Numbered from the stretch's first letter, positions 24,505 to 32,613 are shown. The stretch is DNA of 40,620 nt from an uncultured Bacilli bacterium (GCA_934096535.1 CAKOMC010000010.1:1-40620), one strand, 5' to 3'. Numbers and translations are program-made. The notes: a model not told the origin generated them from the sequence alone.

Positions 24505-24948
24505 GTGAACAACAAATTAGAAGAACTAAGAGAAAATAAGTTTTTAACAAAAAAGGAGCTAGCTAAAATTCTAGGTATTAGTGATTCTATCTACTCTCGT
24601 TGGGAAAAAGGAAAAGATATAATGCCTACTAAAAGGTTATATGAAATAGCAAATTACTACTCTATTAATGCTGACTATATTTTAGGTTTTTCAACTTCTA
24701 AAAAAGAAATAAAAAACAATGGAGAAATGAATAAGAATTTAATGGCTAAAAGAGCTAAAGAAATTAGAAACGATACTAATCTATCTTTAAAAGAATTTAC
24801 TAAATATTTAAATACTTCTCCATCTACTTGGAATGCTTATGAAAATGGCAAAGTCATTATCTTAGGGGCTTTTTTATATGAGGTTTGTAAAAAATATAAT
24901 ATTTCAGCTGATTATTTGTTAGGTAGAAGTGATATTAAATGTCGTTAA
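24505..24948 (+). CDS. XRE-family regulator with two HTH domains
   Basis: A 147-residue cytoplasmic DNA-binding protein. The GTG start is 5 nt after AGGTGAT. Two tandem Cro/CI-type helix-turn-helix domains are visible: about 5-60 (KKELAKILGISDSIYSRWEKGK.....LYEIANYYSINADYILG) and about 80-142 (LKEFTKYLNTSPSTWNAYENGK.....LYEVCKKYNISADYLLG). Each ends in the same N.SADY(I/L)LG phrase, so one arose by internal duplication. There is no effector or peptidase domain. It is divergent from the glycine-rich surface gene 122 nt away, with a palindromic site between, which suggests control of that gene and of itself. Confidence 0.85.
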   Translation: MNNKLEELRENKFLTKKELAKILGISDSIYSRWEKGKDIMPTKRLYEIANYYSINADYILGFSTSKKEIKNNGEMNKNLMAKRAKEIRNDTNLSLKEFTKYLNTSPSTWNAYENGKVIILGAFLYEVCKKYNISADYLLGRSDIKCR

Positions 24949-24954
24949 TTTCAA

Positions 24955-24985
24955 AAAGACTTACTTAAATTAAAGTAGGTCTTTC
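24955..24985. terminator. Terminator of the double-HTH gene
   Basis: AAAGACTTACTT pairs with AAGTAGGTCTTT (one G-T) around a 6-nt loop, with a short T tract on the plus strand and an A tract on the other side. It may serve the converging surface gene as well. Confidence 0.7.
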
Positions 24986-25024
24986 TTAATTTATACTGAT
25001 TTTACACACCAGTCTTAACAAGAT

Positions 25025-26176
25025 TTATTCACCAATACTAACTAAAGTTATTCTTGCATAGCCATTGCCTTTTTTTGCACAATTCTCCGTTGGTGTTTCT
25101 TCGCTACAAGTAGTTGATATAGTTTTCGCACTTTCTTCATTGGATTCTTCGCAATTATAACAGTACATGATTTTATCTTTTAAAATAGGATTTCCAATAT
25201 AACTAGAACCGCCTGCACCTGCATCATCAGAATAAGTATTAATACTTAAATTAGAAAAGCCGCCATAATATCCGCCTCCGCCACCGCCGTTTCCTTCACA
25301 ACCATAGGCTCCACCTGAAGATTTATCATTAGCATTCTGTCCTTGACCAAAGGCATAGCCACTTTCTTGAGTAGCACCTATTGAATTGCCACCCCAAGTT
25401 ATGGAATTTGTAGTTCTAGAAAAAGATGGACTTCCTTTATATCCTCCAGCGCTACCTGCGTAACCAGCGTAACCGCCGCCGCCTCCGCCGCCACCAGAAA
25501 CAATTAATACATTAGAAACATTTTTAGCATAATTTCTTAATTGCCCATCATTAAGATACATATTTTGAATTGATGTAGCCCCGCCTCCGCCACTTCCAGT
25601 ATTATATTCAAAATTATACCCCCTTCCACCAGAACCACCGCCATTGTAGCCACCTGCTGATATATTACTGCCATTTGCACTTTTAAAACCATCTTTTCCT
25701 TTGCCACCTACAGCAATGTACAAAATATCACTTTTATTAAGTTCAATATTTCCAACCGAGTACCCTCCTAATCCTGAGAAAGCATTATAATAATCCCCGC
25801 CTTGGGCTCCCCATGTTTCTAATTTATAAGTCCCAGATACTGGTGCTGTAAAAGTTTGTTCAGAACCCGTATAATCAAAGTTAAATACTGTATCTCCTTG
25901 ATAAAAATATAAATTACATTTAGCTTTTTTAGTTAAATTCTTTAATAATAAGCCCCAAGAATCATTATCCCATGATACACTGACATTTTCATCATCACAA
26001 ATAGCTTTATAAAATGTTGCTTCATCTTTTGAAGGAATCTTATCACTTAATTCATTATTTATATAAACACCAACAGTATTACTTTCTTCTAAATAGGTTT
26101 TCCTTAAATTATTATTTTTTACTATAATAAATATTACTAATCCTAGTATTAATATAATACTCAACTTTTGTTTCAT
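25025..26176 (-). CDS. Glycine-rich surface protein with short N-terminal anchor
   Basis: A 383-residue exported protein. An N-terminal hydrophobic helix (about 4-20) is followed by a short module (about 25-90: VGVYINNELSDKIPSKDEATFYKAICDDENVSV) different from its neighbours. The glycine-rich domain from about 95 opens with FDYTGSEQTFTAPVSGTYKLETWGAQGG and contains long Gly runs. The C-terminal 45 residues nearly equal those of 22961-24382. AGAGGTAGTT precedes the ATG. One copy of the ~290-bp palindrome-ended element lies 32 nt upstream, so its expression is likely tied to that element. Probably cell-surface or matrix. Confidence 0.8.
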   Translation of the reverse strand: MKQKLSIILILGLVIFIIVKNNNLRKTYLEESNTVGVYINNELSDKIPSKDEATFYKAICDDENVSVSWDNDSWGLLLKNLTKKAKCNLYFYQGDTVFNFDYTGSEQTFTAPVSGTYKLETWGAQGGDYYNAFSGLGGYSVGNIELNKSDILYIAVGGKGKDGFKSANGSNISAGGYNGGGSGGRGYNFEYNTGSGGGGATSIQNMYLNDGQLRNYAKNVSNVLIVSGGGGGGGGYAGYAGSAGGYKGSPSFSRTTNSITWGGNSIGATQESGYAFGQGQNANDKSSGGAYGCEGNGGGGGGYYGGFSNLSINTYSDDAGAGGSSYIGNPILKDKIMYCYNCEESNEESAKTISTTCSEETPTENCAKKGNGYARITLVSIGE

Positions 26177-26208
26177 AACTACCTCTTTTAAAATGCCATA
26201 ATTTCCGC

Positions 26209-26499
26209 TTCATAGAGTTAGCAACTCTATGAAAAATGGGCTTCAAAGTCCGTATTCACCTAGACTTTTCTAAAAGTTGACCATAAATTTTGACTAAAAA
26301 ACCATGATATTTTTTGACTACAATATTTAGCTTATTCCCCCTTAATTACTAGCTTTCCACTTTAAATATTTGACCAGAAAATTGACTACAATAAATTAAA
26401 GTTTTGACTTTAAAATCAATAAAATATATGGTATAGTTTATATATAAATTAAAAATAGAGGCCTAAAATATGCTTTCATAGAGTTGCTAACTCTATGAA
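26209..26499 (-). repeat. Palindrome-ended element, copy L (upstream of a surface gene)
   Basis: A 291-bp element bounded by two 25-bp palindromes: TTCATAGAGTT, AGC, AACTCTATGAA at 26209-26233 and its exact reverse complement (loop GCT) at 26475-26499. It is homologous, in inverted orientation, to 30346-30634. Shared blocks are 26223-26263 (one mismatch), a 28-bp identical block at 26430-26457, and five TTGAC(C/T)A heptamers at 26277, 26290, 26314, 26370 and 26382 (starts). Spacings are 13, 24, 56 and 12 nt. Outside the palindromes similarity stops. It codes for no protein and is the main content of the 390-nt gap between genes. Confidence 0.85.
26410..26437 (+). promoter_or_regulatory. Candidate promoter inside the element, pointing away from the surface gene
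   Basis: TTAAAA (26410-26415) and TATAGT (26432-26437) are 16 nt apart, with TGG before the -10 box (extended -10). The same arrangement and spacing occur in the other copy on the minus strand (30408-30435), so it is conserved although the -35 box is weak. Confidence 0.4.
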
Positions 26500-26507
26500 T
26501 TTTTTTG
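26475..26507 (+). terminator. Element-end hairpin followed by T tract
   Basis: The 11-bp stem of the right palindrome is followed by eight T on the plus strand, giving a good intrinsic terminator about 40 nt after the candidate promoter at 26410-26437. The equivalent end of the other copy lacks the T tract. Confidence 0.55.
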
Positions 26508-26551
26508 CCTTTAGGTAGTTAAAAATATAGACGCTGTCTATTTTAAGGTAT

Positions 26552-26577
26552 AAAAAAACATGTTCAATTAGAACACA
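26552..26577 (-). terminator. Terminator of the AI-2E-family permease gene
   Basis: On the minus strand GTGTTC pairs with GAACAT around TAATT and is followed by T7; the stem includes the stop codon. Confidence 0.7.
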
Positions 26578-27719
26578 TCTTTATTAAACCAATCATACTT
26601 ATTAGCTAAAAATCTATAAAGAACTTTAAATAAACTTAAGATTGGAGTGGCTAAAATCATGCCCGCAATTCCAAAGAAATGACCAAAGATTAACAATCCA
26701 ATAATAATTGTAACTGGGTGAAGTTGCATAGTCTTACTCATAACTACTGGTTGCAATACATAATTCTCGATTAACTGCACTATTGTTGCTACAATTAAAG
26801 TAATAATACCGATAATTGGATTTTGGGAAAAACCAACAATAACTGCCGCGGCTCCACCAATATAAGGACCAATATATGGAATTAAATCAGTAATCCCACA
26901 AAGAAGCCCAAATAAAATTGGTGATTTTAAACCAGCAAAAGCAAAACCAATCGAATCACAGACAAAAACCATGAAGGCTACTAATAAAGTACCATTAACG
27001 CATTTTCTTAATTCATTAGCAATATTATCAACTAAAGTTTTGGTTTCTTCTTTATGACTCTTAGGTATATATTTAAGTAAATGATCAGTTACATCATTAA
27101 AATCAAATAATAAGTAAATGCCAACTACTAAAGATACCCCAATCGTTCCAATCCCACTTACTAGGGAACCAGCAATACTAACAATCTTTGATGGTAAATC
27201 ATTAGCAAGCCCTCCCGCTAAATTTTCCATAGTTTTAAATATGTTGCTTTCAATCTCAGCTACATTAAACATTTCACTACTATTAAATTTATCTAAAAAG
27301 TTAGTTATCCATAATTTAACTTGATTAAAGATACTTGGTAGAGCTGCTACTAAATCATTTAACTGATTATAAAGAGTAGGAATTAGCATTCCAAAGAAAG
27401 CAAACAAAATTATTATAAAGGCTAAATAAACGGTTATGCAAGCAAGACCTCGCTTCCAACCTCTATTTTCTAATTTTACAACAATAGGATTAAATAGCCA
27501 GGCTAATACAAAACCAATAAAAAATGGGGTTGCTACTTTTAAAAGGGTTACAATTAATTTTAAAATACCCCATTCTTTAATAATTAAAGTTCCTAAGAAA
27601 ATTATCCCTATTATCATCATAATATAAACAAGGTGTAATATTTTTTTAGATAAACCGACAACCTCATTTACATCACGAACATTAATTTTGCCATTTTTCT
27701 TTTCTTTATCTTTATCCAT
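26568..27719 (-). CDS. AI-2E family transporter (PerM/YtvI-like)
   Basis: A 383-residue polytopic membrane protein of the AI-2E transporter family (DUF20), whose members include the B. subtilis YtvI and E. coli PerM/TqsA proteins; substrates of most are unknown. The N-terminus is cytoplasmic and charged, followed by two helices at about 30-75, a third at about 85-115, a soluble amphipathic segment (about 118-185) and five or more C-terminal helices. Family motifs include GFVLAWLFNP, GLKSPILFGLLCGITDLIPYIGPYIGG (about 268-294) and the final GMILATPILSLFKVLYR. GGAGGGATAAC precedes the ATG. It lies between the two palindrome-ended elements. Confidence 0.88.
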   Translation of the reverse strand: MDKDKEKKNGKINVRDVNEVVGLSKKILHLVYIMMIIGIIFLGTLIIKEWGILKLIVTLLKVATPFFIGFVLAWLFNPIVVKLENRGWKRGLACITVYLAFIIILFAFFGMLIPTLYNQLNDLVAALPSIFNQVKLWITNFLDKFNSSEMFNVAEIESNIFKTMENLAGGLANDLPSKIVSIAGSLVSGIGTIGVSLVVGIYLLFDFNDVTDHLLKYIPKSHKEETKTLVDNIANELRKCVNGTLLVAFMVFVCDSIGFAFAGLKSPILFGLLCGITDLIPYIGPYIGGAAAVIVGFSQNPIIGIITLIVATIVQLIENYVLQPVVMSKTMQLHPVTIIIGLLIFGHFFGIAGMILATPILSLFKVLYRFLANKYDWFNKDVF

Positions 27720-27762
27720 GTTATCCCTCCTTTAAATATATTCTAAATATACCATAATTATA

Positions 27763-27789
27763 GAAAAAATAACATACTTTTCGTATGCT
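27763..27789 (-). terminator. Terminator of the 43-residue ORF
   Basis: On the minus strand AGCATAC pairs with GTATGTT (one G-T) around GAAAA, followed by a T tract; it overlaps the stop codon. Confidence 0.6.
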
Positions 27790-27919
27790 AAAATAAGTCA
27801 ACCTCATCTAATATCTCATTAAATAAAGCCTCATATTTTAATTTAGCCATTTTCTCATAAACAAATAATGATGCAACAGCTAAACCTACTCCTAAAGATA
27901 TATTTAATAATTTTTTCAT
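27788..27919 (-). CDS. 43-residue single-pass membrane microprotein
   Basis: A small gene between recD2 and the permease. ATG at 27917-27919 with AAAGGAATTGGT just upstream. The product has a basic N-terminus (MKKLL), one hydrophobic segment (about 5-21, NISLGVGLAVASLFVYE) and a charged, helical C-terminus (YEALFNEILDEVDLF). A terminator overlaps its stop codon, so the reading frame, ribosome-binding site and transcript end all agree. No family recognised. It may form a unit with recD2, from which it is 98 nt away. Confidence 0.65.
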   Translation of the reverse strand: MKKLLNISLGVGLAVASLFVYEKMAKLKYEALFNEILDEVDLF

Positions 27920-28017
27920 ACCAATTCCTTTCTAAAATTAGTATGAATATAAATTAATATTTTATACTTCTCTTTATTATCTTTATTATCTTTATTATTT
28001 TTCAAATAATTATTAAT

Positions 28018-30210
28018 CTAAATATTCGCAAGTAATTGTTCTTTTAAAGAGGTCTTTCTATTCATACTATAATCATTATTAACAGCCATTAGAAAGGATT
28101 CTACTTCGCCAATTAAAACCAAACTTTTCTTTGCCCGAGATACTCCAGTATAAATAAGTTTATTATATAACATTTTATAGTAGTTTTTAACAACTGGCAT
28201 TATAACATTAATAAATTCACTACCTTGGGCTTTATGAATAGATATAGCATAAGCCAATTTTACATTTAGCATTTCTGAGGCAGTTAAGGTTACCAAGTTA
28301 CCATCAAAGTCGATATTTACATTTAAGGCTTTTGAATTATCATAACTAAAGATATTTTCAATATATCCAATATCCCCATTATATATGCCTTTATCTGGAT
28401 CATTTACTAGTTGCAAGACTTTATCCCCAACTCTAAAAATATTCTCGCCTACTCTAATTTCTTTCTTTTTCTTGCTTGGAGGATTAAATAAATCTCTTAA
28501 CTGATTATTTAAATTATCAATGCCATTAATTCCTTTATACATAGGGGCAAGTATTTGAATATCTTTATCGGTTAGACCCTTATTAATAGATAGTTCACAC
28601 ACTTTTTTGATACTTTCTACCATATTATCACTATTTACTTGTAAAAAATTATAATCATCTTTTTTAGTTAAGAACTCTTCACCAATATCTTTATTTTTTA
28701 TTTCTTTAGCTAAATAAGGAATAAAAGAGTTTTCGCTTTGACGATATATTTTTTCTAAAGGACAAAAATTAAATAAATCAGAGGCAATTAAATCACTTAA
28801 AACTAAACCACAGCCAACTGATGGTAATTGGTCTTTATCGCCAACTAAAATCAACTGAATATTATTGGTTAAACCTTTTAATAAGGCATCAAAAAGATTA
28901 GTATCTATCATACTTACTTCATCGATAATGATTAAATGATGATAATTTTTATTTAGTTCATTAACTTGAAATTCATTAGTATCTTTATTCCATTTTAAAT
29001 ATTTATGAATGGTGGAAGCCCCTAAACCAGTAGCCTCACTAAGTCTTTTAGCAGCCCGGCCAGTAGGCGCTAAAAGAGCAATATGAGCCTCGACATTATT
29101 TGGTCCTAATTTATACATTTGCATATAAAGGCTAGTTATGGCTTTAATTATAGTCGTTTTACCTGTACCGGGTCCACCGGTAATAATACTAATCCGACTT
29201 TCTAAAGTTTTTTTAATCGCGGCTAATTGGGTGGTATCATAAGTTACACCTAATTTTTCTTGAAGCTTTACCACTTCAGTATCAAACATACTAATATTTT
29301 TATTAACAATAGGCATGTTATTAATATGAATTAAAGTCTTGGCGATATCAACTTCCATTTTATAAGTAGTGTACAAGTAAATTCTTTTATCCTTAATATA
29401 TATATCATTATTATTTTGTAAATCTAAAAGAATATTAGGCAAATTATCATCAGTTAAAATGCCAAAATAACTCTTTAGTCCATCTCTTAGTTCTTCTTCA
29501 AAAAAATAAGTATCGCCATTTTTTATTTCTAACTCTCTTATAGTTTCTAAAAGACAATTTTTCGTTCGTAAATAATCATCGGGAATACCAAGATTCATAT
29601 AAACATTATCTAATTTTCGAAAGTCAATTATTTCTCTTAAAGCGTAGGGATTAGATTTCGTAATACTAAGAGCATTGGGTCCAAATTTATTAATAATGTT
29701 TAAAGCCTCGCTAATGGAAAAGCCTAATTCTTTTAAGCCAATCAACATCTCATCAGTATTGGCAACTTTCATTAACGAGCGATATATTTTTTCGGCTTTC
29801 TTTTCGGTCATTTTGGGAACAGTAAGTAAAACTTCGGGATTTTCTTTGATTTTTTTTAAACAATCTTCTCCTAAAGTATCAACTATTAAAGTAGCGGTTG
29901 CCTCCCCGCATCCCTTAACTAAATCACTAGTTAAAAATTCAATTACCGCATCTCTTCCTTTAACTTCTACTCTTTTATAGTCAGTAACATTATATTGATA
30001 ACCATACTTATCTTTATATATTAAATTACCTTCCATTTCATAATTATCCCCAATTTGGAGATTAGCAAAATAACCGGTAAAATGGACTGTTCTTCCGACA
30101 AAATCTTCCATTTCTTTATCGCTTGTTTCTTTTACTCTTATAACACCTACTTTATAGTTACTATCTGATTCATAGATAATTACTCTTATTTTTCCTTTAA
30201 TACTACCCAT
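28018..30210 (-). CDS. recD2: RecD2-type ATP-dependent DNA helicase
   Basis: A 730-residue superfamily I 5'-3' helicase of the RecD2/YrrC type, acting in DNA repair and replication-fork processing without RecBC. Seen: an N-terminal OB-like segment (about 1-75), helix-hairpin-helix-like repeats (about 80-200, e.g. GCGEATATLIVDTLGEDCL), Walker A GGPGTGKTTII (about 340), Walker B IIDEVSMID, GDKDQLPSVG (motif III), and C-terminal SH3 and helicase motifs (IHKAQGSEF, YTGVSRAKKSL). Length matches the family. AGGTGAT lies 3 nt before the ATG. It lies within the segment bounded by the two inverted palindrome-ended elements. Confidence 0.96.
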   Translation of the reverse strand: MGSIKGKIRVIIYESDSNYKVGVIRVKETSDKEMEDFVGRTVHFTGYFANLQIGDNYEMEGNLIYKDKYGYQYNVTDYKRVEVKGRDAVIEFLTSDLVKGCGEATATLIVDTLGEDCLKKIKENPEVLLTVPKMTEKKAEKIYRSLMKVANTDEMLIGLKELGFSISEALNIINKFGPNALSITKSNPYALREIIDFRKLDNVYMNLGIPDDYLRTKNCLLETIRELEIKNGDTYFFEEELRDGLKSYFGILTDDNLPNILLDLQNNNDIYIKDKRIYLYTTYKMEVDIAKTLIHINNMPIVNKNISMFDTEVVKLQEKLGVTYDTTQLAAIKKTLESRISIITGGPGTGKTTIIKAITSLYMQMYKLGPNNVEAHIALLAPTGRAAKRLSEATGLGASTIHKYLKWNKDTNEFQVNELNKNYHHLIIIDEVSMIDTNLFDALLKGLTNNIQLILVGDKDQLPSVGCGLVLSDLIASDLFNFCPLEKIYRQSENSFIPYLAKEIKNKDIGEEFLTKKDDYNFLQVNSDNMVESIKKVCELSINKGLTDKDIQILAPMYKGINGIDNLNNQLRDLFNPPSKKKKEIRVGENIFRVGDKVLQLVNDPDKGIYNGDIGYIENIFSYDNSKALNVNIDFDGNLVTLTASEMLNVKLAYAISIHKAQGSEFINVIMPVVKNYYKMLYNKLIYTGVSRAKKSLVLIGEVESFLMAVNNDYSMNRKTSLKEQLLANI

Positions 30211-30345
30211 GTTATCACCTGTTTTTCTATTATAAGTTAATTAATAAATTAAGTAAATATAGAAATACTAAATCATTTAAGTTTTTACTTTAACTTTGAT
30301 ATATTATTTTTTTAAAGACTATTTTTTTAGTTAATTAAGGTATTT

Positions 30346-30634
30346 TTCATAGAATTTAATACTCTATGAATCCGAGTTTTAAGGTCATATTTTTAATTTA
30401 TATATAAACTATACCATAATTTTACGGCATTTTAAAGTAAATATTCGTTGTTATTGTAGTCAAATTTCTAGTCAATTATTTTCTTTTAAGTCTAAGTGTT
30501 TCCTAAGTTTAATTAATATATTCGTGGTCAAAAAGATAAATATTTTCTAGTCAAAATTTCTAGTCAAATTTTATAAAAGCTAGGTGAATACGGACTTTAA
30601 AGCCCATTTTTCATAGAGTATTAAACTCTATGAA
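30346..30634 (+). repeat. Palindrome-ended element, copy R (upstream of a surface gene)
   Basis: A 289-bp homologue of 26209-26499 in inverted orientation. The terminal 25-bp palindromes (30346-30370 and 30610-30634) are reverse complements of each other at 24 of 25 positions, with loops TTTAAT.. and ATTAA.. that differ from the AGC/GCT loops of the other copy. It has the same 28-bp block (30388-30415), the 26-bp block 30580-30605, and T(A/G)GTCAA heptamers starting at 30457, 30469, 30525, 30548 and 30561 (spacings 12, 56, 23, 13). It ends 53 nt before the surface gene at 30688. No protein-coding frame; it fills most of the 477-nt gap after recD2. Confidence 0.85.
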
Positions 30635-30687
30635 TCTGAAGTTTTAGTAAATTACCATTATAGTCATTAAAAAAGGAAGTTTTATAT

Positions 30688-32613
30688 ATGAAAAAGAATA
30701 TTTTATTAATTAGTTTGTCATTAGGAATATTAATTATTTTAGGAATTGGTTTTTCTTATTCTTTATGGAATATCAGTGTAAGTCAAGATAATATTAATGT
30801 TGCTACGACTAAATGCTTTAATGTTGAAATTACTAGTCAAAAAAACAATATTGCTTTAGAAAATGCTTATCCTATTAGTAATGAAAAGGGTAAGAAATTA
30901 ACCCCATTTAGTTTTACAATTACTAATACTTGTAATATTTTTGCTAGTTATACTGTTAATTTAGAAAGTTTAAAAGATACTACTTTATCTAGTAAATTTA
31001 TTAATGCAATGATTAATAATGAAGAAATTAAAAGATTAAGTGATTATGAGACAACTGATACGGTAAATACTGGTAGTATTGAAAGCCATACTCTAGCTAA
31101 AGGTTCTTTAGGTAGTGGTGATTCTGAGGGTTATACTTTAAGAGTTTGGATAGATTATGATACAACCATGGAAGATTTAGATAATGAGACAAAAACTTTT
31201 AAATCAAAAATTGTCGTTAAAGCCCAACCTAGTAATTGGAACCCCATAGATGAGGGATACACTACTTTACATGATGCCATTTTAGCTAATGAGTATCAAA
31301 CTACTCCCGAGGCAGCAATTAAAAAAATAGAAGCTAAAGGAACACCAAATTTTAGTGAAACTGCTCCGATTGTTGAATGGGAAAGTACAATAGGTGCTAA
31401 AACATCTATTACTGTTTCAAAACCACATCCAAGTATAATTGGAAATAGCAATTATGGTGGTCAAAATTTAATGAACGATGATGATAAATTAGGGCTTGGA
31501 ACTAATTATATCTTTAACCAAAAAACAGGTAATTATATCATTGGAAATGTCAAATATTTAGATCCGACTGAAATTGACTATAATGGTGATTACTACTACT
31601 GTTATGCTGGCACTAACATAAATAGCGATGGTATTATAAGTACTTTTGATAATTTTGATTGCACTACTCTATATAAAATCACAAGTGCCTCAAAAAAAGC
31701 AACAGGTGAAGAAAATACTAATAAATATCGTATTACATATACCCTTAATGCAATAAAAATTATTCAAAAAGAAACGGAAAGTGATAAATCAGATAAAGGC
31801 TTATATAAAGCTGAAGACGATTACGGAATAACCTATTATTATCGTGGTAATGTAAAAAATAATAATGTTTACTTTGCTAACGCTTACTGGCAAATAATTA
31901 GAATTAATGGAAACAATTCAATAAGATTACTCTACAACGGTACAAATATTAACGAAAATAATAATATTGGAAATAGTAATTTTAATGATAATAAATATAA
32001 TCCTGCTTACGAGGGATATATGTATGGTAATATTATTGATACTAGGGAAAATATGATTAAAAATGAGGTTAGTTCAACTATAAAAGAAGTTTTAGATAAT
32101 TGGTATAAAAATAATATTTTCAATAAAAATTTCAATAACTATATAGATGACGCTGGTTTTTGCAATAGTAGAAAAATTTTCTCTGGCGATGGAGAAAGTT
32201 TACTAAAAAACACTTTTTATAGAAATAATGATTACAATGTTTCATTTAAATGTCCAAATGTGGATAATGACCTATTCACCAATAGAAATGCCAGTATTGG
32301 TAATAAAGCACTTACCTATTCAATTGGCCTACCCACTTATGATGAATTAATGGCTGCTGGCTTAAATCCAAATAGTATTAATAGATTATCATATGCCTAT
32401 TCTCTAGATAACTATTGGTCAATAACTCCTTCTTATTATGATGCTGGAGCAGGTTGTATTAAGCACTGGCATTTAAATAGTGACGGCTATTTAGATTTAA
32501 ATTATCGATATGGCAATTATACAGTAAGACCGGTAATTTCTTTAAAATCAAATGTTGAAATATCTGGTGGAATTGGTACCATTAATGAACCATTTATGAT
32601 AAAAACAGAATAG
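30688..32613 (+). CDS. Large surface protein with TasA/SipW-like N-terminus
   Basis: A 641-residue exported protein. The signal/anchor (about 4-24) and the first 190 residues strongly resemble the protein at 22961-24382, with the shared phrases GIGFSYSLWNIS.SQD, ENAYPISN, LTP.(S/Y)FTITNTC and WIDYDTT.EDL. After a linker comes a long C-terminal region unrelated to the glycine-rich domain: a YYCYAG segment, ITYYYRGNVKNNNVYFANAYWQIIRING (about 385-412), and a final domain with YDELMAAGL, YWSITPS and RPVISLK. The latter pattern recalls DUF6273-type C-terminal modules seen on gut Bacillota surface proteins; I hold this loosely. AAAAGGAAG precedes the ATG, and element copy R lies upstream. Confidence 0.8.
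   Translation: MKKNILLISLSLGILIILGIGFSYSLWNISVSQDNINVATTKCFNVEITSQKNNIALENAYPISNEKGKKLTPFSFTITNTCNIFASYTVNLESLKDTTLSSKFINAMINNEEIKRLSDYETTDTVNTGSIESHTLAKGSLGSGDSEGYTLRVWIDYDTTMEDLDNETKTFKSKIVVKAQPSNWNPIDEGYTTLHDAILANEYQTTPEAAIKKIEAKGTPNFSETAPIVEWESTIGAKTSITVSKPHPSIIGNSNYGGQNLMNDDDKLGLGTNYIFNQKTGNYIIGNVKYLDPTEIDYNGDYYYCYAGTNINSDGIISTFDNFDCTTLYKITSASKKATGEENTNKYRITYTLNAIKIIQKETESDKSDKGLYKAEDDYGITYYYRGNVKNNNVYFANAYWQIIRINGNNSIRLLYNGTNINENNNIGNSNFNDNKYNPAYEGYMYGNIIDTRENMIKNEVSSTIKEVLDNWYKNNIFNKNFNNYIDDAGFCNSRKIFSGDGESLLKNTFYRNNDYNVSFKCPNVDNDLFTNRNASIGNKALTYSIGLPTYDELMAAGLNPNSINRLSYAYSLDNYWSITPSYYDAGAGCIKHWHLNSDGYLDLNYRYGNYTVRPVISLKSNVEISGGIGTINEPFMIKTE

Noticed and set aside
26209..26233. The inner palindromes of the elements as ordinary terminators
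   Set aside because: Only one of the four palindromes has a T tract (26475-26507 on the plus strand). The one nearest the surface gene has none in the direction of transcription.
26277..26410. Regular short repeats that might be a CRISPR array
   Set aside because: The repeated unit is only seven bases, the spacing is 12-56 nt rather than constant, and no cas genes are near.
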